Positions 34,323 to 41,617 of a DNA stretch of 52,223 nt are shown in pieces. The notes under the pieces are model-generated. The model ran no database searches. It saw nothing but the letters and a program-made list of their open reading frames with translations, and had not been told where the DNA came from. Origin of the DNA: Clostridium bowmanii (GTDB lineage Bacteria; Bacillota; Clostridia; Clostridiales; Clostridiaceae); assembly GCF_018861315.1 (NCBI RefSeq), contig NZ_JAHLDL010000033.1, forward strand, positions 1-52,223. Direction: 5' to 3'. The stretch's first letter is position 1, and the number at the start of each line of letters is the position of its first letter. The translations under genes and the position numbers were made by a program.

Positions 34323-35399
34323 TTATTTTTGATTGTTTTGAAGATATTCCACAATCTTATCTTCATGAATTTCTCCAATAAAACTATTACCAATAGATTC
34401 TATTAATATAAAATTCATAGAATCACCAATGTTTTTCTTATCATGACTTATAGCTTCAATTATAGCTTCGGTTTTTATTTCAGGCAAGGTCCAAGGTAAA
34501 TTATACTTAATTAAGATGTTTTTTATAATATTCGCTGTGCCAATTTTAGTAATTCCTAGCTCTTCCCCTATTTTTGTTATAGTATACATGCCGATTCCCA
34601 CCGATTCTCCATGAGAGTACCCTGTGAAATTAAAGAATTGCTCAACGGCATGACCTATTGTGTGACCAAAGTTTAATAACATTCTTTCCCCAGTGTCATG
34701 CTCATCTCTTTCAACAATATCAGCCTTAATTGTGCAACAAGTATAAATGATTTCATCTATTCCTTTCAAAGCTGCTTCACTATTTTCATAATTCATTAAT
34801 TTATAAAATAACTCACTATCTTTAATTACTCCATACTTTATAACTTCACCCATGCCATCCGATACAAACTTTTCACTAAGCGTTCCCAGTAGCAATGGAT
34901 CAATAAAAACTGCCTTTGGATTATAAAAGCTTCCTACAAGGTTCTTTCCCCGAGGTAGATCTACTGCCACCTTTCCACCTACACTACTATCCACTTGCGC
35001 CAATAGTGTAGTTGGAATTTGTATAAGTGGAATTCCTCGAAGGAAAGTGGAGGCTACAAAGCCAGCCATATCACCTACAACTCCACCACCTAAGGCAATT
35101 ATAATATCCCCTCTGTTTATCTTAAAATCTAATAGTTTGTCATAAACCTGTAAAAGAGTTTCAAATGACTTACTTTCTTCCCCTGCCTTAACCACAATTT
35201 TAAAAGTCTCAAACCCTTCAGCATTTAACGCGTTAATAACCTTTTGCCCATAAAATTTATTAACATTAGAATCTGTTACTACAGCTATTTTTCTTCCTTT
35301 ATATATCTTTTTAACTTCACTGCCTATTTCACCTAATAATCCATTCTTAATGTATATTGGATAACTTCCACTGGATGCTTTAACATCTAAACTATACAT
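34323..35399 (-). CDS. aroB: 3-Dehydroquinate synthase
   Basis: A 358-aa NAD- and metal-dependent enzyme converting DAHP to 3-dehydroquinate. Motifs are ALGGGVVGDMAGFVASTFLRG (NAD binding), TLLAQVDSSVGGK, GEVIKYGVI, and the zinc ligands in LLNFGHTIGHAVE and SHGESVGIGMY. It starts one base after the tyrA stop codon. Confidence 0.96.
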   Translation of the reverse strand: MYSLDVKASSGSYPIYIKNGLLGEIGSEVKKIYKGRKIAVVTDSNVNKFYGQKVINALNAEGFETFKIVVKAGEESKSFETLLQVYDKLLDFKINRGDIIIALGGGVVGDMAGFVASTFLRGIPLIQIPTTLLAQVDSSVGGKVAVDLPRGKNLVGSFYNPKAVFIDPLLLGTLSEKFVSDGMGEVIKYGVIKDSELFYKLMNYENSEAALKGIDEIIYTCCTIKADIVERDEHDTGERMLLNFGHTIGHAVEQFFNFTGYSHGESVGIGMYTITKIGEELGITKIGTANIIKNILIKYNLPWTLPEIKTEAIIEAISHDKKNIGDSMNFILIESIGNSFIGEIHEDKIVEYLQNNQK

Positions 35400-35400
35400 C

Positions 35401-36252
35401 TTAGTCTAGCTCCTTCCTCTTCATAGTTGCACTCTCAAACCTCTTTTTTAGAAAAGCTTCATCTCCATTTATTATTGCTTCTTTTATCTCTTTTATATTA
35501 TTTTCAAAGTCTTGTATTTTATTAATTATATTTTCTTTGTTATATAAGAGTAATTCAGGCCATAATTCACCATTTATAGTAGCCACTCTAGTGATATCTT
35601 TAAAACTTTCTCCTACAAACTTAGATACCCCAGTAATTGAGCTATTAGAGTCTATTAATGAAACAGCTATAATATGTGGTAATTGACTAGTATAAGCAAT
35701 TATATCATCATGCTTTTCAGGGGTAAGATGAACCACTCTTTTGCAACCCATATCCCTAGCTAAATTCTCTACTAAATTTATATTTTCCTCCTTGTTACCT
35801 TGTATCGGTGTCAAAATATAATTAGCATGTTTAAACATATCCACAGTGGCAGCTTTTAAACCTGATTCTTCTTTTCCTGCCATAGGGTGTCCCCCTATAA
35901 AATCTAAATCTTTCCTGAGTACGGGCATAATTTTACTTAGTAAATCCTTCTTAATTCCAGTAGTATCTGTAATAACTGCTCTAGTTTTAAATAACTTCAT
36001 ATTGTTTTTCACAAAATTTATTGTCTTTTGAGGATAAATAGCAAGTATTACAATATCCGAATCCCTAAGAGGTATTTTTGGATTTATATAACCCTTATCT
36101 ATAATATTCATCTTTTCCGCCGCTACTAAAACATCTTTATCAATATCAATAGCCCATAGATTTTTAGGTTTTAATTCTTTTAGTGCCATGGCATAGGACC
36201 CACCTATAAGTCCTATACCCACAATTGTAATATTAAAGTCACTAATGTCCAA
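35401..36252 (-). CDS. tyrA: Prephenate dehydrogenase
   Basis: A 283-aa monofunctional enzyme for tyrosine synthesis. It has an N-terminal Rossmann fold with VGIGLIGGS and the ID acidic residue for NAD, the catalytic His in IGGHPMAGKEESG, and TPEKHDDIIAYTSQLPH. I place the start at the TTG at 36252, five bases after AGAGGTGA, because the GTG at 36261 lies inside that ribosome binding site. No ACT domain is present, so tyrosine feedback, if any, acts elsewhere. Confidence 0.93.
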   Translation of the reverse strand: MDISDFNITIVGIGLIGGSYAMALKELKPKNLWAIDIDKDVLVAAEKMNIIDKGYINPKIPLRDSDIVILAIYPQKTINFVKNNMKLFKTRAVITDTTGIKKDLLSKIMPVLRKDLDFIGGHPMAGKEESGLKAATVDMFKHANYILTPIQGNKEENINLVENLARDMGCKRVVHLTPEKHDDIIAYTSQLPHIIAVSLIDSNSSITGVSKFVGESFKDITRVATINGELWPELLLYNKENIINKIQDFENNIKEIKEAIINGDEAFLKKRFESATMKRKELD

Positions 36253-36264
36253 TTTTATCACCTC

Positions 36265-37278
36265 TTAAATTATTCTATCTTGTGTTTCTGCAATTGCCCT
36301 TACTGAATTTATAAAAGCCTTGAATTTCTCTGGTTTTAAAGATTGTGCTCCATCACACAATGCATTAGCAGGATCGTAATGTACCTCAATTTCAAGTCCA
36401 TCTGCACCAACTGCTATAGCAGCTTTTGCTAATGGTTCTACTAACCACCATTTACCTGTAGCATGACTCGGATCCACTATGACCGGCAAATGCGTAAGCT
36501 TCTTAAGCACTGGAATTGCACTTAAATCTAAAGTATTTCTTGTGAAAGTTTCAAAGGTTCTAATTCCTCTTTCACATAAAACTACATTTTCATTTCCTTC
36601 AGACATTATATATTCCGAAGACATAAGTAGTTCTTCAATGGTTGCACTCATACCTCTTTTTAAAAGGATTGTCTTATTACATCTTCCTACCTCTTTTAAA
36701 AGATCGAAGTTTTGCATGTTCCTAGCACCAATTTGCAATACATCAGCATATTGTGAAATTTTGGAAACAAGCTCTACACTCATAACTTCAGTAACTATTG
36801 GAAGTCCAGTAATTTTTTTTGCTTCTAATAATATTCTTAGTCCTTCTTCCTCCAACCCTTGGAAACTGTATGGAGAAGTTCTTGGTTTATATGCTCCACC
36901 TCTTAGAAAATTAGCTCCTGCGAGTTTTACATCTTTAGCAATAGTTATAAGTTGTGATTCACTTTCCACAGCGCAAGGTCCAGCTATTATTGCTAGTTCT
37001 TTTCCTCCTATTTCTTGGTCATCTACATTTATTATAGTATTTTCAGGATGAAAAAGTCTATTAGCTCTTTTGTAAGGTGCTTGAACACTCACTACCTTAT
37101 CAACAAAATCCTCTGCTTCAATCTGACTTACGTTTATTGCACTTGTGTCTCCAACAAGGCCTAAGACACAATGGTTTTCTCCCTGAGAAAGATGGACAAT
37201 GCAACCAAGCCCCTCTAATTTTTTCACGATACCTCTTATTTCATCTTGTTTTGCATTTTGATTCATTATAATTACCAT
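36265..37278 (-). CDS. aroF: 3-Deoxy-7-phosphoheptulonate (DAHP) synthase with N-terminal regulatory domain
   Basis: A 337-aa type I-beta DAHP synthase, the entry step of the shikimate pathway (PEP plus erythrose-4-phosphate). An N-terminal ferredoxin-like regulatory domain (about residues 1-70), as in Thermotoga and Bacillus-type enzymes, precedes the TIM barrel. Barrel motifs are [50 protein letters not shown] and [13 protein letters not shown]. It is the first structural gene of the aro operon, starting at the ATG behind AGGAGG, about 390 nt downstream of the predicted transcription start. Confidence 0.95.
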   Translation of the reverse strand: MVIIMNQNAKQDEIRGIVKKLEGLGCIVHLSQGENHCVLGLVGDTSAINVSQIEAEDFVDKVVSVQAPYKRANRLFHPENTIINVDDQEIGGKELAIIAGPCAVESESQLITIAKDVKLAGANFLRGGAYKPRTSPYSFQGLEEEGLRILLEAKKITGLPIVTEVMSVELVSKISQYADVLQIGARNMQNFDLLKEVGRCNKTILLKRGMSATIEELLMSSEYIMSEGNENVVLCERGIRTFETFTRNTLDLSAIPVLKKLTHLPVIVDPSHATGKWWLVEPLAKAAIAVGADGLEIEVHYDPANALCDGAQSLKPEKFKAFINSVRAIAETQDRII

Positions 37279-37355
37279 TTTAAATTCCTCCTAAACTATT
37301 AATTTGCTCTATTTTCAATAAAATCTTTAGTTTATAATCTGTTATAAAAAACTAT

Positions 37356-37397
37356 AAAAAAAAGGGAAGCCCCTTTATAATTGGTCTTCCCTTTTAA
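37356..37397 (-). terminator. Attenuator-type terminator in the aro leader
   Basis: Minus strand: AAAAGGGAAG-A-CC, a 9-nt loop, then GG-G-GCTTCCC and eight T residues, 80 nt before the aroF start codon and downstream of the aro promoter. Since it lies inside the leader of an active operon, it can only be a regulated terminator. A near copy of its 5' arm and loop (GGAAGACTCATTATAAGAGG against GGAAGACCAATTATAAAGG) occurs about 40 nt upstream and could provide an alternative pairing partner. Confidence 0.75.
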
Positions 37398-37451
37398 AAG
37401 TGAAAAACCTCTTATAATGAGTCTTCCTTGCGAACAGACACAGCTTACTTT

Positions 37452-37619
37452 CTATAAATCAGCATAAGCCGGTATTATAGTTTTATGGTTAAACTCATTA
37501 TTTAAAGAAATCATATATATTTTTTTGCACGCAAAATAGCCAACGCTAAAATAACGATAGCTAAAGCTAAAATAAAAATATACTTTTTGATTGATTCCTT
37601 TAACAATGACATTTTTCAT
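37452..37619 (-). CDS. Possible Phe/Tyr-rich leader peptide of the aro operon
   Basis: A 55-codon frame from an ATG at 37619, with GAGG seven bases upstream. It starts about 48 nt after the predicted transcription start. Residues 14-29 read YFYFSFSYRYFSVGYF: ten aromatic residues in sixteen. The operon makes Phe and Tyr and a terminator follows, as in ribosome-mediated attenuation. Caution: an overlapping 33-codon frame (37612-37511) encodes a typical small membrane helix (IFILALAIVILALAIL), and the Phe/Tyr run could be only its shadow. The Shine-Dalgarno spacing favours the aromatic-rich frame (7 nt against 14 nt). Confidence 0.42.
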   Translation of the reverse strand: MKNVIVKGINQKVYFYFSFSYRYFSVGYFACKKIYMISLNNEFNHKTIIPAYADL

Positions 37620-37674
37620 AATTGCGCCTCACAAAAGTTTGAATTAGTTTCCGTAAATTCTTTAATATTTAAAC

Positions 37675-37702
37675 AGTATATCATGTTAGGTGTATTTGTC
37701 AA
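37675..37702 (-). promoter_or_regulatory. aro operon promoter
   Basis: Minus-strand TTGACA (37697-37702), 16 bp, TATACT (37675-37680). It predicts a leader of about 390 nt before aroF, much longer than needed for translation, which contains the leader ORF and the terminator. Confidence 0.8.
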
Positions 37703-37802
37703 CCAATGTTTTTCCAAGAAATACCCTATGTTTTTCAAAAAAATCAATTTATATTTTCACAAAAAGGTAATTTAATTAAAGAAATTGTTATAAAACCCCG
37801 AC

Positions 37803-37831
37803 TTGATAATTGTTCTTATTTAGTATATAAT
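37803..37831 (+). promoter_or_regulatory. Promoter of the lactate dehydrogenase-like gene
   Basis: TTGATA (37803-37808), 17 bp, TATAAT (37826-37831), about 35 nt before the ATG and divergent from the aro promoter. Confidence 0.75.
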
Positions 37832-37865
37832 ATTGTTAAAGATTCAAATGAAGGGAAGTTTTTAT

Positions 37866-38813
37866 ATGAAAACAAGAGGAAATAAAATATCTATAATTGG
37901 TGCAGGTTTTGTAGGTTCTACTACAGCCTTTGCACTTATGACTAGTGGACTTACATCTGAAATTGTAATAGTAGATATAAACAAGAACAAAGCCGAAGGG
38001 GAGGCAATGGATTTGTCTCATGGTGCTCCTTTTGTAAGGCCTATTGATATAACTTCCGGTGAATATTCAGACACAAAAGATTCAGATATTGTAATTATTA
38101 CTGCTGGAATTGGACCAAAACCAGGAGACTCTAGACTTACTTGTATTTCAAAAAATCTTAAAATATTTCAAAGCATAGTTCCAGAGGTTGTAAAATACAG
38201 CCCCGATTCTATATTAATAGTAGTTTCAAACCCGGTGGATATATTGTCTTATATAACTTACAAGCTTTCTGGCTTTCCAAGCAATAGAGTAATTGGATCA
38301 GGAACAGTTTTGGATACTTCCAGATTTAAATATATGCTTGGTCAGCACTTTGAAGTTGATCCCCGAAACATACATACCTATATAATGGGTGAACATGGGG
38401 ACTCAGAAATTGCCACTTGGAGTTTAACTAGTATTGCAGGCATGAATGTTGATGAGTACTGTGATACTTGCCTTAAAAAATGTGGTGGTGAGATGAAATT
38501 AAATATATATAAAGATGTAAAAGAAGCAGCCTATAAGGTTATTGAGAAGAAAGGAGCTACCTATTATGCGGTTGCGCTAGCTGTTAGAAGGATAGTTGAA
38601 GCAATACTTAGCAATGAAAATTCCATTCTTACAGTGTCTTCTTTGTTAAACGGTGAATATGGAATTCAAGACGTCTATATGGGTGTTCCAACAATTATAG
38701 GTAGAGGAGGAGTAAAGAAATTGTTACAAGTTAATCTAAATAAGGAAGAAAAGGACCAACTTGTTGACTCTTCCAAGGTACTTAAATCTGTTATAGATGA
38801 TTCAAATATATAA
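37866..38813 (+). CDS. ldh: L-lactate dehydrogenase-like NAD-dependent 2-hydroxyacid dehydrogenase
   Basis: A 315-aa enzyme of the LDH/MDH family. The start is the ATG at 37866 behind GAAGGGAAG. The NAD fold is [13 protein letters not shown] with Asp in IVIVDINK; the catalytic pair is Asp/Arg in GTVLDTSRF and His in MGEHGDSE. LDHs normally have Gln in the loop AGANQKPGETR and malate dehydrogenases have Arg at that place; here the loop is [11 protein letters not shown], with Pro at the specificity position. So L-lactate specificity is not certain, and another 2-keto acid is possible. It is monocistronic with its own promoter and terminator. Confidence 0.85.
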   Translation: MKTRGNKISIIGAGFVGSTTAFALMTSGLTSEIVIVDINKNKAEGEAMDLSHGAPFVRPIDITSGEYSDTKDSDIVIITAGIGPKPGDSRLTCISKNLKIFQSIVPEVVKYSPDSILIVVSNPVDILSYITYKLSGFPSNRVIGSGTVLDTSRFKYMLGQHFEVDPRNIHTYIMGEHGDSEIATWSLTSIAGMNVDEYCDTCLKKCGGEMKLNIYKDVKEAAYKVIEKKGATYYAVALAVRRIVEAILSNENSILTVSSLLNGEYGIQDVYMGVPTIIGRGGVKKLLQVNLNKEEKDQLVDSSKVLKSVIDDSNI

Positions 38814-38874
38814 GATTATAATAAATCATTGACTTTTATTGAATTTTTGTATAGTATTTATAATGAAATATGAG

Positions 38875-38914
38875 GACTTCTAGCCACTTCACAAAATTGG
38901 TTAGAAGTCTTTTT
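38875..38914 (+). terminator. Terminator after ldh
   Basis: The stem GACTTCTAGCCA / TGGTTAGAAGTC (one mismatch), 11-nt loop, followed by TTTTT. Confidence 0.85.
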
Positions 38915-38967
38915 AAGTATAATATATAGAAGGAAGGCAAATAAATGTATTTGCCATGGAGGTAAAA

Positions 38968-39609
38968 ATGGGTAAGAATCATAGTGTTAGGAATAATTTT
39001 GTCTACAATAATATTGAAAAAAAAGGGAAGAACTTTATGTATAAAAATCTTGAGAGAAGCAATTGTTATAATTGTGATTTTACAAGGTCAAATTTTGACT
39101 TTGTAACTTTTAGAGGTGCACATTTTAAAGCCTGTGTTTTTTTCGAATGTACATTTAAATGGGCTGAATTTATTGGAACAAATCTAAAGGGCAGTGATTT
39201 TAAAAATACTATATTTGAAAATGCTATATTTGACTCCGTGAATTTAGATGGGGTTGATTTCAAAGATGCAGAATTTAAAAATACTATATTTTTATCTACT
39301 GATCTTACAAAAGCTAAAAATCTTAGTGTTAAGAATACGGATACTAGAGTATTTAGTGAAATGCCTGAACTTGAAATTAGTGAAGACCTTCGAATTGCTG
39401 TTGTAAATGCCATGAAAAACAAACATGTAAAAGCAGCAAGAGTTCTTGATACAAAAGATGGCGGTATTAACATGATAAGTTTAATGATATTACTAGAAAA
39501 TTTTGATGAAAAATCCTTAACTAGTGGATTAAATATGATTCAATCAGAACTGGATTGTGACTTTTACACCTTAAGTTATATAGTTAAGTATTTGAAAAAC
39601 AATATGTAA
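38968..39609 (+). CDS. Pentapeptide-repeat protein
   Basis: A 213-aa protein. The start is the ATG at 38968 behind GGAGG. Residues about 30-112 are pentapeptide repeats of the A(D/N)-L/F-x-x type, such as CDFTRSNFDFVTFRGAHFKA, GTNLKGSDFKNTIFENA and NLDGVDFKDAEF, predicted to form a right-handed quadrilateral beta-helix. The last 85 residues (EMPELEISEDLRIAVVNAM...) are helical and resemble no family I know. Some family members mimic DNA (Qnr, MfpA), but most have unknown roles. It lies 53 nt upstream of the YdjM-like gene in the same direction. Confidence 0.85.
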   Translation: MGKNHSVRNNFVYNNIEKKGKNFMYKNLERSNCYNCDFTRSNFDFVTFRGAHFKACVFFECTFKWAEFIGTNLKGSDFKNTIFENAIFDSVNLDGVDFKDAEFKNTIFLSTDLTKAKNLSVKNTDTRVFSEMPELEISEDLRIAVVNAMKNKHVKAARVLDTKDGGINMISLMILLENFDEKSLTSGLNMIQSELDCDFYTLSYIVKYLKNNM

Positions 39610-39662
39610 TTAATCTCGCTTGTGATTTTTGCTATGACATTAAAAAGGTAAGGAGACATAAT

Positions 39663-40691
39663 ATGAATGGAAAATCACATCAAAAAATTGCAATGTTATC
39701 CTATGCAATAGTAGCAACAATACCTTCTGTTAATTCCCTGCCAATATTCAACAATAGCTATATACATATACATATACCTATGGGTATAAGCCTTATAGGT
39801 CTTGTTACTGCAGGTCTTTCAGGATTACTTGTTGATGCGGATAGTCAACATAGCAAAATAAACCACATGAACCCACTTACAGGTACAAGTAATAAAGTAA
39901 TAAATAATATAGAAAAAATATTAAAGTTTTTGTTAAGATTATTCTTAGGAGTTGGACTAGGTGCACTTATTTTATGGTATTCACAAACTATTATAGGACA
40001 GCTGGTTGAGCTAAAATATATAGGGAGATATGCTCCTATAATTACATATTCTATATCTTTCATTTTAATATTTTTAGGAGTATCTAATGAGAGAATTTTT
40101 AAAAGGATTCCTATAATTGGGTCAGTTTATAAAAAAATATCAGCTATAATAAGTGTGGGATCAAATGACTTTGTAAGAATTTCCATGTTTTTAACTTACG
40201 CTGGTGGGAGTGCAATTTTGGCAATTTATAACTTTACTAATTCCAATGATCCATTTATATATATTATTTGTATTTTACTAATTGGAATAGCAACCTTCCC
40301 TCATAGATCATTTTTGCACTCAATAGAAGGTGTTACTATTTTTACTATTTCAGCCAGCTATGTATTTAATAAATTAGGGTATGAATATTTAACAGGATGT
40401 TTTTTTGTCGGATATATTAGCCATATTTATTGGGCCGACATATTAACAAAGGAAGGAGTTCCATTACTTTCAATGCCAAGGTTTATTGCGCAGTTATTTA
40501 AAAAATTGGGTTTTCACAATAAATTTGTTCATGCTTTAGAAAAAATAGGCAAGTTTAAAGTTAAATTACCACCCCATATTACCACAGGCTCCGATGCGGG
40601 GAATTTATTTGAAGTAATATATATCCTGGTATTATTCGCAGTGCTAGTAATAGGTTTTACTGTTTATGGTGGAAAATTCACAGTAATTTAA
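39663..40691 (+). CDS. YdjM-like membrane-bound metal-dependent hydrolase (DUF457)
   Basis: A 342-aa protein with several hydrophobic helices. The conserved metal-site motifs of the family are NGKSHQKIA at the N-terminus, GLLVDADSQHSKINH, the central FPHRSFLHSIEG, and GYISHIYWADILTKEGVPLL. These are putative membrane-bound metal-dependent hydrolases; E. coli YdjM is LexA-controlled. Substrate unknown. The spacing from the upstream pentapeptide gene suggests one transcript. Confidence 0.87.
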   Translation: MNGKSHQKIAMLSYAIVATIPSVNSLPIFNNSYIHIHIPMGISLIGLVTAGLSGLLVDADSQHSKINHMNPLTGTSNKVINNIEKILKFLLRLFLGVGLGALILWYSQTIIGQLVELKYIGRYAPIITYSISFILIFLGVSNERIFKRIPIIGSVYKKISAIISVGSNDFVRISMFLTYAGGSAILAIYNFTNSNDPFIYIICILLIGIATFPHRSFLHSIEGVTIFTISASYVFNKLGYEYLTGCFFVGYISHIYWADILTKEGVPLLSMPRFIAQLFKKLGFHNKFVHALEKIGKFKVKLPPHITTGSDAGNLFEVIYILVLFAVLVIGFTVYGGKFTVI

Positions 40692-40772
40692 ATAAGGACT
40701 TTTTTTAAGAAGCCAAAAGTATACAAGAGGTTTATAATTAGATGATAAAGGAAAACATAGAGGAGAGATTTT

Positions 40773-41495
40773 ATGAAGTTTGTTGCAGATTTACATACAC
40801 ATACTATAGTTAGTGGCCATGCATACAGTACACTCATGGAAAATGCAAAATATGCTAGTGAAATAGGTCTTGAGATATTAGGTGTTACAGATCATGGTCC
40901 TAATATGCCAGGTGCTCCTGATCTTTGGTATTTCGGAAATTTTAAAGTGCTTCCAAGAGAATTGTACGGTGTTAAAATGCTTTACGGTTGTGAAGCTAAT
41001 ATAATTGATTATGAAGGTAATCTTGATATACCAGTAGAGGTGCAAAAAAAATTAGACGTAATGATAGTTAGTATGCATGAACCTCTAATGGAAGGTGGAA
41101 AGAGTTCTGATTTAAATACGGCTACTATTTTAAAGGCTATGGATAATCCAAATGTGAATATTTTAGGGCATATGGGAAATCCGAAGTTTCCTATACACGA
41201 GGAAGAAATAGTAAAAAAGGCAAAAGAAAAAAATATACTAATAGAGTTAAATAATAGTTCTTTTGTATCTTCAAGATTAGGCAGCGACGTCAATTGCACT
41301 AAAATAGTAAAACTTTGCAAAGAATTTGGACAAAGGATTATTGTAAATAGTGATGCTCATTTTTGTTATTGTATAGGAAATTTTAGTGTTGCAGAAAAAA
41401 TACTCAAAGACGTAGATATGCCTGAGGAACTTATAATTAATACAAATAGAACAATGTTAATAGATTTTCTTCATGAAAAAGGTAAAAATATATAA
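40773..41495 (+). CDS. PHP-domain phosphatase/phosphoesterase (YcdX-like)
   Basis: A 240-aa PHP-fold protein with a trinuclear metal site. HxH is in DLHTHTIVSGH, further ligands are in GVTDHGPNMPG, MLYGCEANI, IVSMHEP, ILGHMGNP and VNSDAHF. The layout matches YcdX-type phosphatases rather than HisK histidinol-phosphatase. This is worth noting because the his operon lacks that enzyme and PHP proteins are the usual alternative. It follows the YdjM-like gene by 81 nt. Ribosome binding site AGAGGAGAG. Confidence 0.88.
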   Translation: MKFVADLHTHTIVSGHAYSTLMENAKYASEIGLEILGVTDHGPNMPGAPDLWYFGNFKVLPRELYGVKMLYGCEANIIDYEGNLDIPVEVQKKLDVMIVSMHEPLMEGGKSSDLNTATILKAMDNPNVNILGHMGNPKFPIHEEEIVKKAKEKNILIELNNSSFVSSRLGSDVNCTKIVKLCKEFGQRIIVNSDAHFCYCIGNFSVAEKILKDVDMPEELIINTNRTMLIDFLHEKGKNI

Positions 41496-41529
41496 TTTAT
41501 GAATGCACCTAATTCATTTTGCCCTTAAG

Positions 41530-41574
41530 GAACAAAGGAGTACATAGCCATTTTAACTATATACTCCTTTGTTC
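41530..41574. terminator. Hairpin between the PHP gene and glgB
   Basis: A perfect 13-bp stem (GAACAAAGGAGTA / TACTCCTTTGTTC) with a 19-nt loop between convergent genes. There is no clear T-run, so function as a terminator is likely but not certain. Confidence 0.6.
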
Positions 41575-41617
41575 GGATAAGATTGTAAATTTTATTAACT
41601 TAATTTCCTTAACCCGT

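Noticed and set aside
37279-37674. T-box riboswitch in the aro leader
   Set aside because: No conserved T-box sequence or specifier stem-loop was visible in this leader; a terminator alone does not identify a T-box.
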